Assembly: GCA_000507305.1 (NCBI GenBank)
Contig: DF239851.1
Location: 94,303 to 158,302, forward strand
Origin: Breviolum minutum Mf 1.05b.01
Taxonomy: Eukaryota > Sar > Dinophyceae > Suessiales > Symbiodiniaceae
Direction of reading: 5' to 3'
DNA length: 64,000 nt
Position 1 is the first letter of the stretch. Each line of letters starts with the position of its first letter. The position numbers and the translations under genes are program-made. This document shows positions 34,922-47,133 of the stretch, piece by piece. Below the pieces are notes generated by a model. That model did no database searches. It was not told the DNA's origin and saw nothing but the letters and a program-made list of their open reading frames with translations.

Positions 34922-36109
34922 CTGACCGAATTTGACAAGCATTCGGTGAACTCTTGTCATGCGTGACATCTTGGTCCATCTGTTGCCTGCACTCTTTTTG
35001 GAGGATCATCCTCGACTATATGGTAGAAACCAATCACAAGAATTTCAGCCAAAGCAAAAATACAAAACACTTCAGATAAGCAATTTGTTCATGGGGAAAG
35101 CAGCAAGTGAGTCTTATCCTATTATTCTGATGAAATTTCTTCGCATTTTTTGAGCAAAAATTCTGCACCCAGTCCATGGGATAAGTCAAATCATAAACGG
35201 CCACTGATCAAACACCCAGGACCAGAGTGGAAATCAAAGCTCCCGCCAAAAGATGTCCATCGGAAAAAGAAAACATGGTCTTCCAACTTCCAAGTTTGGG
35301 GGCAAACTCACTGTTCGTTATTTACAACTGGTGACCTCATGTAGGGTGGTGTGCAGCTCTGGTAGGATCGAAAACTAGCCAAGGGGCATGATGTCAAATG
35401 TACGCTCGAACCAGTTGTCCTGAGTGCAACATGCAGTGATATGAATATATACATATATATATACTATATATATATACTTGTGAAAGTATGTGTAGACATA
35501 TAAAGATACATGTAATTATATGTAACTATGTGCATATAAATATACATACGTATGCATATACTCTGCCAACCTGAAGGGCCGGCGCAACAAAGGAATTGTA
35601 TATATAATATATATATATATACACAGCTGAATGATGATGTTGAAGATGTCTGCATATATCCGATATACTTGTTTTGATCTCACTGTACAATGGTGTCTCA
35701 AGTCTCCAGTCGGAAAGGTAGCCCCCTCTCTCCGCACTGCTAGATTGGGGACTGCGTTGATCCAAGCGACCCTCGTCATCTCCGGAGGAGAGATTGGCAT
35801 CATGATGTACCTGCCAATTTGATCCATGCTGGTTGAGCTACCACAATTGAAAAGGCCTACTTTTCACTAGATCTTCCCGCACAAAAGGGTTAATTAATAC
35901 AAAAACTGTTCAGACCCAAAAGCACGTGATTCCTGGGGGGAATCTTGCATCAGGCGGTGCCTGTTGAGACACCACCGCCCGCACAGGGTGACCTACCGCT
36001 GTGTCTAGGTCAAAAAACCTGAAGCTACTGAAGTACAAGATCCAATTGCTTTTGCCTTCATTTCTCAGCTTGGAAATTCCAGCGACGTTTTTGCGAGGAT
36101 GTGCCGCGC

Positions 36110-36370
36110 CTAAATGCATGTAGGTACTGGATGGCGGGCAAGCTACCCTCCGTTCCCGCCATTTGAATCCAGCTGTCTTCGGCATTGATTCGGCTCAAGC
36201 CGAACCAAGCACAAGACCTGATTTTAGAAATGTTCAGCCAGGTGTTGCTCAGCACCCATGAATTTTTCCATGAGATTCCTACAATCTGCTGGCCTTCTCC
36301 AATGATCCACACTACCGTACTCACATCAGAAGCTGCCAAAGGCTGCACAAAACTTCAGGAGAAACCATGC
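36110..36370 (-). CDS. Channel gene B, S5 end and pore-helix region
   Basis: A continuous minus-strand frame reads VVWIIGEGQQIVGISWKNSW near 36300 and INAEDSWIQMAGTEGSLPAI then QYLHAF near 36140-36200. Both pieces match the S5 end and pore helix of gene A, but the intervening residues (LSNTWLNISK...) may be intron. No GYG-like filter was seen. Exon limits are not fixed. Confidence 0.45.
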
Positions 36371-36914
36371 GCTTATATAGAGGTATAAACATATATACAT
36401 ATATATACATACAGTTTTATAACAACATTATAAATCCTGGAGTCACCAAAAAAGGACACGGAGTTAATAGCCCTGGCACTGCATGAAATTACATCTTTCT
36501 GGGTCGCCAAACATCAGCAAAAAAAATCAGAGAATGTGGCAAACACTCAAAGCTGTTATTGCAAATAGAAACATGTGAGTCATATATGGGTTTCATGTAA
36601 CTAGATCTTCTTGTGATGTAATGTGGGTGAGATGTCGCTGCAATAATTTGTCGCGAGGGACGCAATATGCTCAAACAGCAAGATGAGGGTGGCCGTGTTA
36701 AGCAGCGTCACACAAAGCATCACCCTGAGTGGCTTGCGGCTTGGGACGTGACCCATCTGAGGCTCGGTTGCTTCATGTTCAACCAGTTTAAGCTCATGTT
36801 TTTTTCTGGGCTGTTGGCCTTACCTGAATGTAGAAATCACATGAAATCATTCGGAACCTGTCACTTACACAACGGGATTCTCCCAACATTCGGTACATCC
36901 AGCATATCCAGTTC

Positions 36915-36978
36915 AAGTCTCCATTGTCGCCCTGTAGATGCTGCAAACTCTTGCAAGACGCCTTCAATCTTCGCCATC
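36915..36978 (-). CDS. Channel gene B, S4-S5 linker exon
   Basis: After an acceptor (ttgcaag) at 36979 the frame reads MAKIEGVLQEFAASTGRQWR then L. The AASTGRQW motif is shared with gene A at the same place. The exon end that matches A is followed by GA, so another GA donor is suspected. Confidence 0.65.
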
Positions 36979-37518
36979 CTTGCAACACCACCGGCGTCAT
37001 CAGCTGTTCTCGGACTACCCCAATGTTACCCCAGAAAAAGACATCGTGCTCTGTGAAACATGCAGTATTTGCAAACATGTCCACGGATTTGTTAAGGATA
37101 CAGTATATCGCTTTGACATAATATATATATATATATGTCATGTCATATATCATACATATATATTGCCATATTGCATGTAAATTACAAGTTCCAGTTCCAA
37201 ACCTCATACACGCGCAGCATCTAGCTGTACATTCTGCTAAACGGGCAGAGCCTACGAGTGAGTCCATTAGAAATCTAGTAACTATATGGTGATAATGAAG
37301 TTGAGTTGTTTCCTACCATTCCTACCATTGCAGTACCAAATCGATAGGTCCAGGCGGCCTCAAGGTGAAGTAACCCAAGCTGCTAACAGCGCTATCCCAT
37401 TCTAGAAACTGACAAGAGAACTCCCATTGAGATATCAAATAATCGTCATTAATCGTCTACATTCCGTTGAGTTGTTTGGACATTAAACATTTTAAACATT
37501 GAATTGTAAAATCTCTAC

Positions 37519-37622
37519 AGCCAATCGCAACTTGCCGAGCTAAGTCTCTTTATGAGGCGCACGAGACGCGAGATGCGCAAAACACGTACGAATCGGGAGA
37601 ACGTCAAATCGGTCAAGGTGTC
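37519..37622 (-). CDS. Channel gene B, S4 voltage-sensor exon
   Basis: The 104-base exon has an acceptor (ttgccag) at 37623 and a GT donor (gtagag) at 37518. It reads DTLTDLTFSRFVRVLRISRL then VRLIKRLSSASCDWL. Seven basic residues recur in the three-residue spacing of S4 (R-F-V-R-V-L-R-I-S-R-L-V-R-L-I-K-R). It aligns with S4 of gene A. Confidence 0.85.
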
Positions 37623-37816
37623 CTGGCAAATTGATGAGCCACGGCCAGCGGCAAAGGAAAAGTCATGATGAAAACTCATGAATGTCATAATGAAGTTGAT
37701 CTGGTCTGGCTTGATGATCTTATATCTTAATAGATTGATGAAATGATGTACAGTATGGTATAGGTTGTTTGGCAGTGTGGTACGCATTTAATGTCTCAGT
37801 GTCATCCGTCAACCAC

Positions 37817-37970
37817 CGAAATGGCCTCCAACAGTGTGTGAGCTGCTGTGAAATAGTCCAGCACCACCAAGGTGAAGTCCAAGACAAACCACGTGGAAAG
37901 ATAATGCTTCACGATTTCCCTTGAGGAAGTCACCAATGCTCCCCGTGAAAAGTAGCTGGTATTGAAGTTC
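37817..37970 (-). CDS. Channel gene B, S2-S3 loop and S3 exon
   Basis: The exon has an acceptor (ttttttcag) at 37971 and donor gtggtt at 37816: one base plus 51 codons. It includes NFNTSYFSRGALV and S3 YLSTWFVLDFTLVVLDYFTA. It matches residues in the middle of the single S1-S3 exon of gene A. Confidence 0.85.
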
Positions 37971-38212
37971 CTGAAAAAAAATTGGGAAGTTTTTAGAAGG
38001 ATTTGTTTCAGACTTTGATCCCAACTCCCGAAACATTACAAATATGAAGGAAGAATTAGGGTCTCTTTGTCAATGTATGCGGCATTGAAATTTTGAATGT
38101 CACCAAGACTATTGGCCTACTTCGGGGTAGAATGATGTAGAATGCGATAGTTGTATGTCCGGGTATGTCCGGGTATGTCTGTGACAGTCTATCTTCTAGC
38201 TATCCAAGGCTC

Positions 38213-38367
38213 ACCACGATGTCCAAACTCCAGAATACAAGGCCAATGAAGAAAAGCACCAACATGAACATGTTTGTAGCACTTGTCGTATCCTTTTGCC
38301 AATCCCAAGCAAAAGAAATGGGTAGGAACACCGCATCCAAGAACATCAAAAGCATTGCCATGGTATC
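38213..38367 (-). CDS. Channel gene B, S1-S2 exon
   Basis: The exon starts after an acceptor (gcccaag) at 38368 with DTMAMLLMFLDAVFLPISFA then WDW, and S2 MFMLVLFFIGLVFWSLDIV. Only a GA donor at 38212-38211 keeps the frame to the next exon, giving SLDIVVNFNTSYF, which aligns gap-free to TVDIFLNLNTAVY in gene A. The intron is 242 bases. Confidence 0.85.
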
Positions 38368-41300
38368 CTTGGGCGCACTTCAAGGATACCAGCGAATAAA
38401 CATGTTAAGCCTCCATGAGGCGTGTAAACAAATGCCCCCTGCAGCTGGATTCCGAGGATGCTTGAATCCTAGGATTACAGTAACTTGGAGTTGCCTGGGT
38501 TCAAAAACTTCAACTGCTAATTTGTGGGACCGGCCATTGGTCAATTGAAGTGGCTCCCATCTAACCACCAAGGCAAATCTGAAGATTTGTTGACCTTCGA
38601 AGACCTGCAAAAGAATGAAACGATTGTCATGATATCAAATGCCTCAGCATACCCTTGTTCCAAAAGGGGAGTGTCAAATGTGAAGGGATACCAGACACAG
38701 GGATACCAGGATACCATGTTTCCAGGGATGCACCTCTGAAAACAACCTGAAAAATCTCATCATAGAAGGAAAGGATAGTCTTCCAAGGGTCATTTTTCAG
38801 GTCCTATAGCTCTATTATGGTAGAATGTTTCACCGTTGGGTTTGTGCGTCGCCCATTCTCGGCAGCTTTTTTTACCCCAGAACTTTTCTGACTCAATTTT
38901 AGATCTCTGGCGGCATCTGATGTGGCTTGGCAGTTAAAGAAAGAACCCAACCAGTGTAAAAGTCCTTGTCACAAGGATATAGTTTCACCATGCAATATAT
39001 CCACAAAGACATTCAAAATCATTATATAAACATCCAACAAAAATCACACACACATGTATATATATATATATATTTATATTATATATAGGAGACGTAGATC
39101 CCAATAATACATCTTTGCCACTCCCATTTGCACAGGCCAGTTTTGATCGGCATGGCTCCCAACCAGCTCGCAAATGACCACCCGGATGAAGGGATTGAAA
39201 TAAAAGGTATGTCCTGGAGCGGAAAGCTTTGGGCCGTCTCTTTTGCACAACTCAAAACAACGAAAAGATATAAAAAGTGTGTATATCTTCCACAAGAGCG
39301 ACAATGATGTGTGTTTTCAAATGTGCGTGCGTGTCGCCAGCATGAACAAAGCAGTCATCAGTGGAATCTAAAGCAAGCAAAGCATGGGGATAAGCAGCGC
39401 AACGTGCGACCACAACAGCAACACCTCCGCAATAAATCAAATGAATCGCCTGAAAACATCCACTCCAATTCCCTTTGGGTGAATGTTAAAACTTAAAACC
39501 ATCTCAATCTTGATAAAAACAAGTAGAGGCTATCAATTATTTTAAGGGAGAACTTTGTCTCAAAAACAAGTGGCAAGGCTCTTGCCTAATTGGCTTGGAA
39601 AATGAAAGCTTCAAAGAGGAACTGATCCTCTGGATCTGTCAGGTACCAAACACTGCTTTCCAAGTCACATTTCGGAACGAGAGACCTTCTTCAATGATGG
39701 CTTCGGCTTGGAATTGTTTCTTGCAGCGCTCCTGGCCCAACATGAAGGTTTTGAGAAGTCTCCCTTTCTCTTGATATTGGTGCTTATCAACTCGTGGAAA
39801 ATCCAGATGTGTCGCCTGAATTCGGCCATTGCAGCATTGGTGTCGCATTGCATGGATAACTGCAACCACCGGTTGTGAAGACGGAAATCGGTGCCGGCTT
39901 GATGTTGAACAGAGTGGATGGGACCTGAGGTAAGGAGAGGGGGTAGTGATCAAACATGATGATCTTCAGTCAAACAACGAAATCAAATTATTATATCTAG
40001 TATCAAACATGTAATCAACAATATAATCATATGATGATCTAATGAAGGTTCATGGATGCTTGTTCTTCCGTGCCAGGCACCGATGGAAGTGTATCGACGC
40101 TTGGGCATCGCTTGCTGCACACGCCTTCAGGTGAAGGATCTTGTTTTGGGACGTTGACATGAAATAATATTAGTCTCTCAAGTCTATCATACATTGTAGC
40201 ATATATCTACTGTAGTTGTTGCTAACTATAACTTTTTAGTTATGCAAATTGAGAGTAATTCAACTCCGCCTTGGCCAGGAGTTCTAAACGTATGTTGATA
40301 CTTACGTACCTGCGCATTCTGTCCCAGAAATCATCTATTGACAGTGACCAGCAATATTTCGGTGCAAATCAAATTACAACTTTCCTCCAACTTGCAAAAT
40401 CCACCAAGAAAATGGAAAAATCCACATCCCAAGAAGGGTATCCCGCCATAAAATCATCCCATGCCCGTCCATTTATATCAATCTTACATTGCAATCTAAC
40501 CATCCTCGGCTGACACCTCAAACGATGCTCTACCAAGGCCGGGGGCTCTTGAGCCCATGCCTCGGGGAGCATAATTTGATCCAAGGAAGACCTTGATAAG
40601 GCCTCCACAAGGGACTATGGTGAAATAGGGCTATATAGGCTATAGTTGATTCTATTGCTACTGTAATTATTCACAGTACCTATGATAAGGTGAAGACAGC
40701 ATTATGTACTGGATTTTCTTGGACAGTAGTTCCTAAGGTCAGTCACTATAACCATCTGTGTTCCCAAGATGGTGGGAACTACACCAGCCAAACTATCGTA
40801 CAGTTCTGAACTGCTTGGATCTTATTACTTGTGCACCTGTCTAAATCTGACTCAAACAAAGGCTGCTAGCTACAAGCCTTTCTTTCAGAAGTCAGCTGCT
40901 GCGCTTAAAGTTTGTTCCCCTGTCACCATGAGGAAGCATACCCAACAATTACGAGGATGACTTTCGGTGCCATTCCATTTGGATGAGGTCTTTCAGAGTC
41001 ACCAAGTATTACTGCATTATCCTCCATTTGTGAGGAAACCTCACTACAAACTAGAAACAGGGATACTTAAGTGAGATCCCTTCAAAACGGCTTTTCTGGG
41101 GCTGTTTGTTTGTCCTAAGGGACAAAAAGCAAACAGCAAATCAAGAGTTCCCTTCCAGCCTCTGGCAAATCACCACTTTTGCTGTTGTTCCAACGAAAGA
41201 TCGTCGTGCTCGCACCAGCAAAGGCCTTGGTAGTCGCCGATGAAATGACATAGTGCATGCAGGAATGTCTCTAGCAAATATTAGTAGAACCGAGTACGAA

Positions 41301-43291
41301 TCGAATCTACTCATCCACTGATCAATCACAGAAGGATGATAAACATCCAAGCACATTAAGCACCAAATATCCAAACTGAAAAAAATAAATCATGTGTACC
41401 ATGTGTCAGGTGCAGCAGCAAATTCTCCCCAAGCAGTCTACCTCCCCTAAATCTCTACCCAACTGGTGACCAACATGTCATGGCCCTTGCTGTCGGGCTG
41501 CCGTCGGATCCAGCGATCTTGAGCCCTCGGCTCCCACCCATCGATAGTGGGAAAATGGTAAAAGTCAAGGTAAAAAACATAAACGAGGCGAAAACTCATG
41601 CAAAATCCCATGCTTTCACCTTACCAAGTTGTTTTTTCGTATTTCAGCTAAAATTTGACAGGCTCACAATCCATCAGCTTCGCAACGAAAATTAATAGTA
41701 CTTTGTATCCCCCAAGGGTGTAGCAGCTGCAAATGAAGGTTCATAGGGATCCCCTATCAAAAAATATAATAAACCTATCACTTCTAAGATTCAAAGTCCT
41801 AAGGTCCGACTCTGCTGCCTGCATGTAGGAGGTTTAGGATCTGAGGCCACTGCGGCACCCAATCTTTTTGTAGATTCTCACGAAAATCCATCTCACACTT
41901 TCGTCGTTTTAGTTGTGAAACACCTCATGGGCTGTTAAAACCAAGGTATATATATATATATGTTATCTAGGAAGTTGCAGTATCTTTACACTTCTCTTGT
42001 TGAAGGATCAAAGTTCTTTAAAAGAACCAACGCCTCACAACGAGTGTTGTCACTTCTCCGCCAAGTAACATCTGTCGACGGTGCCGTTGACCTTGCAGCA
42101 ATTCCCTGAGGCGGATTACATCGGTAGTTTTAGGCACCCGGCTGATTCGGCGCCCTTGTAAGGGTTGTCGAAAATGCCGGGTGCCAAAGATAAAGTCGTG
42201 GAAGGGTTGTCGATTTTCCAAATGAGGCCCCTCCGAAACGTAAACGTAAATTCGTCCTTGGGACATAAAAGCGTGTAAGGGGTGTGGAAATATGGACAAA
42301 AGTGTCCGAAGGGGGTTCATGATTTACACTGGTCCAAAGCTACACATGTCCAAAGCTTAATGTAACCCGTGTTCAAAGTGCTACGGAATGGACTGCTTCG
42401 GTACATACTCTACACATGTCCAAAGCTTAATGTAACCCGTGTTCAAAGTGCTCCGGAATGGACTGCTTTGTGGTCTTGAAAAGTGGGAAAAAAGTGTCGT
42501 CCCAACTTTATATAACTAAGAATCTTCCGATGTCCATGGAGGAACATATTCACACAATATGAAATGAAGGTGGTGTTCCCCAGATTCACTTTTTGTATGG
42601 GCTGTACAAATAACATATTGCATGTTCCATTTCATTGACAAAGAAGATTCACATAATCATCAAAGATGAGTCTGGGTGATCGGCTTTGAAAAACACAAAA
42701 TCTAATGTTTTTTTTTACAGTTTCAGTTCTGAAATCATCGTTTCGCTATAGCGAAACACCAAATTTCCTCTTGGAGTCATGGCCCTGCCACACGAAATTC
42801 ATGTGCATCAACATCAGGGCTTTTCAAAAGTACCACAAATAGCGCGTTTCAGGTTCCAGAACTCAGAATTACAAAAAAAAGAAACGTGGTACACGCAAGG
42901 GCGCCGTATCAGCCGGCTACCGTAGTTTTACGATATGGATTGTATGGGTATGGACCATCTAGTATGTCGAATGAACAATGACATATTCACCTTTCCTTAA
43001 ATGTCCCTTCACTTTCTGGTCCTGCAACTGTGATGGGTTTAGCTGCAGGTCATAGGCAATACCGCGTACTAGTAGTTCAGTCAAGTTGCCGTGCTAGCAT
43101 GACTAGCATCCATGATGGTCTTTGGAAGTCCATGGTCTTTGCTGCTTCCCTGCCAAGCTGACCACATTAAACATGTTCCAGGTCGGAATTTCAAATCGGT
43201 GCTGTTCGTACCATAGAGATCTCTGTCCGTTGAATATCCATTAGACAACAAAAACACCTCAGGCCCGAAGAAACGCCATATTCAGCCAATT
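38368..43291. other. Upstream part of gene B and spacer, few resolved exons
   Basis: Candidate minus-strand exons: 38544-38604 after a good acceptor (cttttgcag); 39110-39206 (FYFNPFIRVVICELVGSHAD); 39643-39800 (charged, KKQFQAEAIIEEGLSFRNVT); and 40400-40600. None could be tied to a domain. The N-terminal part of gene B should lie here. A 100-residue arginine-rich frame occurs at 42018-42320 (minus) and a tandem repeat at 42341-42470. Confidence 0.3.
42341..42472. repeat. Tandem duplicate with 70-bp period
   Basis: The unit starting tacacatgtccaaagcttaa at 42341 recurs at 42411 and is almost identical for about 60 bases (…tgtaacccgtgttcaaagtgct…cggaatggactgctt). It does not overlap a supported exon. 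Confidence 0.9.
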
Positions 43292-43474
43292 TCATGCCCA
43301 CTTGATAACGGATACAAGTATGTGCCAATTAAGCCTCTGTAGCATTCTAAGCTGCAACACAATTGAGGCTTCTGATGCTGGAAAGATAAAAGCAATATGT
43401 GGTGCAGCCTTCAAGACCTGTTCGCATAGCAATACCCAAAAATGGTGTCCCAACCTAGTCCTAGTTGCCATCAA
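43292..43474 (-). CDS. Possible 3' exon of unknown gene E
   Basis: A 60-residue minus-strand open frame reads RLGHHFWVLLCEQVLKAAPH then IAFIFPASEASIVLQLRMLQ. It is mostly hydrophobic and helical. Splice limits and function are unknown; it lies downstream of better-supported exons of gene E. Confidence 0.35.
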   Translation of the reverse strand: MMATRTRLGHHFWVLLCEQVLKAAPHIAFIFPASEASIVLQLRMLQRLNWHILVSVIKWA

Positions 43475-44115
43475 TACAAAGGCACTGAGATCGCCACCAG
43501 AACGGTGTCAAACAAAAAATTTGAACAAAAGAATAGAAACCATTAGAAACCAACATCCAATTTGTCAAACAATATCTTCTTCGCATGTGTAACCAACTTG
43601 TAACCAAGTGACATCCAAGTTGGCATCGCGATGTGTCGTGTCGTTTGAGCTTCGGATGTTCAAGGTGTTTCCACCAGCCTATCGGATTCGGGGTGACAAT
43701 CGATACCTCCTTGGCTTCAAACATTGAAGAAGATTACAAGACCATGATACCACTCGAAGCCTTTTGGGAGCAGCAAAGACACAAAACACAAATCACTGTA
43801 TCGTCACTTCGCATCGTTCGCTGATCTCATGGTGGATCGTTAGATGTGGCACTTGGGACAAAACGTTCCACACATGTTCCAATTATATCAGTACGCGCTC
43901 TGGCGCATGAGTATCAAATTCGAAATACTAAGACAAGTACTTCAATGACTTGTTTTCGGCTGCCTTCCAACTTTTGTGCCGAAAAGGTCATGCATTTTAT
44001 CTTGGGGTGGGATTGTCGAGTGTTCCACAATTCCATCACAAGTGTAGGTGTAAGTGGGAAGAACCTCCCGCACCAAAACCGAGAACAACGGGCCAATCAT
44101 TTACTCACAGCCTGC

Positions 44116-44199
44116 CTTTGAGAGATTTCGCTCCAACAGTACGATCTTTTCACGCAAACGTGTTGCAAAAATGTCCTGGGCCGCAAGAAAAGGCAGTGG
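44116..44199 (-). CDS. Gene E, internal exon
   Basis: The exon is 28 codons, PLPFLAAQDIFATRLREKIV then LLERNLSK, after an acceptor (cgtccag) at 44200. The exon end is followed by GC, so a GC donor is likely. The composition is amphipathic helix. The product is not recognised. Confidence 0.5.
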
Positions 44200-44274
44200 C
44201 TGGACGTGTTTACGTTGTATAACGTTGTGTAATGCGTAGGAAAACATCTCCGAGTGTGACTCAAAACGATTGAC

Positions 44275-44333
44275 TTTCAATGATTGGAACATGGCCAACT
44301 GCTCCGGAAGCAATTGCCACTCATTTGAGTCTT
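44275..44333 (-). CDS. Gene E, internal exon
   Basis: The exon reads DSNEWQLLPEQLAMFQSLK between an acceptor (ttccaag) at 44334 and a donor gtcaat at 44274. It lies 75 bases upstream of the previous exon on the minus strand. Function unknown. Confidence 0.5.
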
Positions 44334-44608
44334 CTTGGAAAATACATAGACATATATATATATATATATACACAAGTACCTTGGTGCCAAACCTTTGCAC
44401 CCCCCAAAAAGTAACAAGAAACCAATCAAAACATATCTTCTTCGACGATAAGTGTAGCTCTCTGGCTCTCTGGCTCCAAAGTCAACCAAGTCGCTCTACG
44501 GAGAGGATTTGTCATTGGAAATGACGGTTTCTTAAACAATTGTTTCCTCATGAGTTTCATTAAATTCCATGCATCTTGTCTAGTGGATGCACTTCAACCC
44601 CAGATAAC

Positions 44609-44692
44609 CCCAGCAAAGATTTCGAGACAAGCGACAAATTCTGCTCTCAAAGTCTGCACCGCTTGCAAGGGAGGTTGAGGTGCTTGAGGCTC
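44609..44692 (-). CDS. Gene E, internal exon
   Basis: The exon is 28 codons, EPQAPQPPLQAVQTLRAEFV then ACLEIFAG, with an acceptor (gatgcag) at 44693 and a donor gttatc at 44608. Only 31 bases separate it from the next coding segment upstream. Function unknown. Confidence 0.5.
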
Positions 44693-44723
44693 CTGCATCA
44701 AATCATCCTACTGTGAGATGGAC

Positions 44724-44810
44724 CTTGTTGGCTTTGATGAGTTCCTCCCTGTAGCTGTAACCTTCATCCTCCAAGGACCCGCTTCCATAAAGGGCTTTCA
44801 TTATTCTTGG
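44724..44810 (-). CDS. Gene E exon just upstream of a 31-base interval
   Basis: The frame reads MKALYGSGSLEDEGYSYREE then LIKANK and is followed by a possible donor gtccat at 44723. Reading on without splicing meets a TGA within nine codons. The upstream limit (near an attccaag acceptor) is approximate. An ATG is present, but there is no evidence that it is the start. Confidence 0.5.
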
Positions 44811-45577
44811 AATTGATAATCAAATGCAGGAGGGCCGGAAACAAGAGCTATTTTCATGGATTTGCGTTCATTCCTTCTACCTTCAGCAAGCCTCACTTCA
44901 GCAAATCCAAACTCATGCGAGTGCCATATGGTATATAAATCTGTCAAAATCACAGGATGATCTATGTTATTAGCTGGTCAGCACAAAACACAAATTCACT
45001 TCGTAAGGTTTTTTTTTTGCAAATTCCAAAACCTCCATATCCATCCCTCCAACCTTTTCTAGAGGCTCTAGAGGTTTTTGTGGTACTCTGTAAATGGAAT
45101 AGCCATGATCAACAATTGATCAAACTAATTTTCTGTAAAACTTTTAACTAAAACAAAAATCTACAACGAATCTCACCTCATCAGAGGTTTCATGACTCGC
45201 CATGCTCGCTCCGAAGGTCTGGGGGGGGATCCAAGGTCCGAGGGGTAGTTTTTTTGCAGCCCGCGACTTTTTAGGGGTCGAATGTTACTGGTACCTGGTA
45301 CCTTATCCAAGCAAGTCAAAAGGTTAAACCATTCAGGATCACATTTGACTCAAATTGACATGTTTCATGGCTTAAATCTGTCAAATCTGTGGAGCCGAGA
45401 GCTATTCAATGTCAACTTTGAGACTGGGATACATACTTGCAAGTGAAACCATGCCGATACTCATACGTTCAGATTCTGCACATGCGCAACATGAATCGAA
45501 AAAATCACATGCAGTAGTATGTAGAGCACCTGTGCGCACTGAATGTATCATGTCCTAAACATGTCGACTCAAAGTTG

Positions 45578-45805
45578 TCACCAGCATAATTCTCTGCAGT
45601 CTGCATATGATTTCGCAAAATGACTTGAACTTTTTGTTTGCCAAAACTCGATCCATACTTTTGCTGTGTTCATAAGGTAATCATCTTGGACCACAGCGCT
45701 AGGCCCACGTGGCACGAACAGGTGCTGGCTTCTTTTCAACGGGAACTTGCAAAGTGCAAAGCGCGAAGTTGCGAATTGTGCTGAGGACCTAAGAACCAGC
45801 GACAC
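45578..45805 (-). CDS. Open frame, possible exon of gene E
   Basis: A 75-residue frame reads FALCKFPLKRSQHLFVPRGP then SAVVQDDYLMNTAKVWIEFW. Protein-like composition, but no domain and no fixed splice sites. Confidence 0.35.
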   Translation of the reverse strand: MSLVLRSSAQFATSRFALCKFPLKRSQHLFVPRGPSAVVQDDYLMNTAKVWIEFWQTKSSSHFAKSYADCRELCW

Positions 45806-46338
45806 GACAAATGATGGTAGATGATATCTAAAATCAATCTATATGGTGCATATACACTATACACATATCAAGCCTCCTGACGGGTCCTATCTTTTGGGCG
45901 TACTAGATCCTCACAGATCCCCTGGAATCCTTGTACAGTGGGGCGAGGGTGTGCTTATTTTTTGACATGGTAGTTTTTGGCTGTTGTTTCAATGTGTTGG
46001 CTGTGTCACTTGTTCCTCCAACATTCTCACCTTCTTGGATTTTGTTGCGTGCCTGCACAAATGAGTAAACCATAATTTCAATCAATGTGCTCCTGCCGCC
46101 CACTTGCACTCACATTTTTTCAACCACTGACAAATCCCCGACTGCTATGGCCAGTCTCTATACGGAAAATGATCAAACAGTATGTACATTCTGGATTCTG
46201 GATTCTCTTCAAGTCTTCAGTCCGAAGGAACCATGTTCTGACCCAGGATCCATGTGCAGAAAAAACCGACGGATCGATCAAAACAACACTCTGTAGTCTT
46301 TCTGTATCTTAGTTGCTGGAAGTTTCATCATTGGTTTT

Positions 46339-46431
46339 CTATTCCTGAGCCTTGAAGACCATGACAAATTTCTTGAACAAAAAGAAGGAACCACAAATTT
46401 CCTGAGCAACATCCGCATCAAAATTGGATCC
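46339..46431 (-). CDS. Gene D, terminal exon
   Basis: The frame SNFDADVAQEICGSFFLFKK then FVMVFKAQE ends at TAG (46339-46341). A possible acceptor (ggatgcag) precedes it. The bases just upstream carry VDVNFDRVLIRLFADAG in a frame one base off, so this may instead be one exon with a frameshift at the GGG run. Product unknown. Confidence 0.5.
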   Translation of the reverse strand, partial: GSNFDADVAQEICGSFFLFKKFVMVFKAQE

Positions 46432-47017
46432 CTGCATCCGCAAAAAGTCGGATCAAAACTCGATCAAAGTTCACATCCACTTTTTGAACGTTGGCACCGG
46501 CCTGGCTTCAGCGAAAACAGGGTTTTCTGGTGGTGGGTAGGAAAGGAAAACAATGATGAGTGAAACCAACACTGTCATGGACATATGACCCTAAGAGGAA
46601 CCAGGGAAAAGGAAGCACTATGAAGCAATATTTTGTAGTAGAAGTGTGTAGAAAAGGTATCGGTGCAGGATCATTATACATCAGCATTGAAGCAAAACAT
46701 GATGTATATATCTATCCAGGTACAACGATTTTCAAGACCCACACAAATCATCACAGCTGATGTCAATTGGACACAAAGCGCAAAGATCCTTACTTCTTGG
46801 CAGGGCATCCACTCTTCCGCCCTACATTGCCCAAAGATACATATGACAATGACACATCATAAATTAGTTTACCATACCATTCTGTATGTAAATCATATGA
46901 TGTCTTTTCAGCCTGAAAATCACAGCAACCATGTGAAATTCAAAGGCAACCCACCTGTATTCAACCTATCTGAAAAACCAAACGCATAATAGAGGATCTT
47001 ATCCTAAAGAATACTAC

Positions 47018-47133
47018 CTTTCCAAGGCTTTTTTCTTAGTGCCATGTGTTTGTTAACCTCGCGAGTCATTTTTGCGGCCTGAATCACATCATTGTACTCG
47101 GTCATTGCCAAATCTACGGCCAAGCGCTCTTTC
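47018..47133 (-). CDS. Gene D, internal exon
   Basis: The 116-base exon has an acceptor (gacccag) at 47134 and donor gtagta at 47017. It encodes KERLAVDLAMTEYNDVIQAA then KMTREVNKHMALRKKPWK: strongly helical and charged. The product is not recognised, but the splice pair and composition make it a good exon. Confidence 0.65.

Noticed and set aside
42018..42320. Arginine-rich 100-residue minus-strand frame as a gene
   Set aside because: It has no recognised domain, and clear splice sites or a matching neighbour are lacking; it is mentioned only in the spacer entry.
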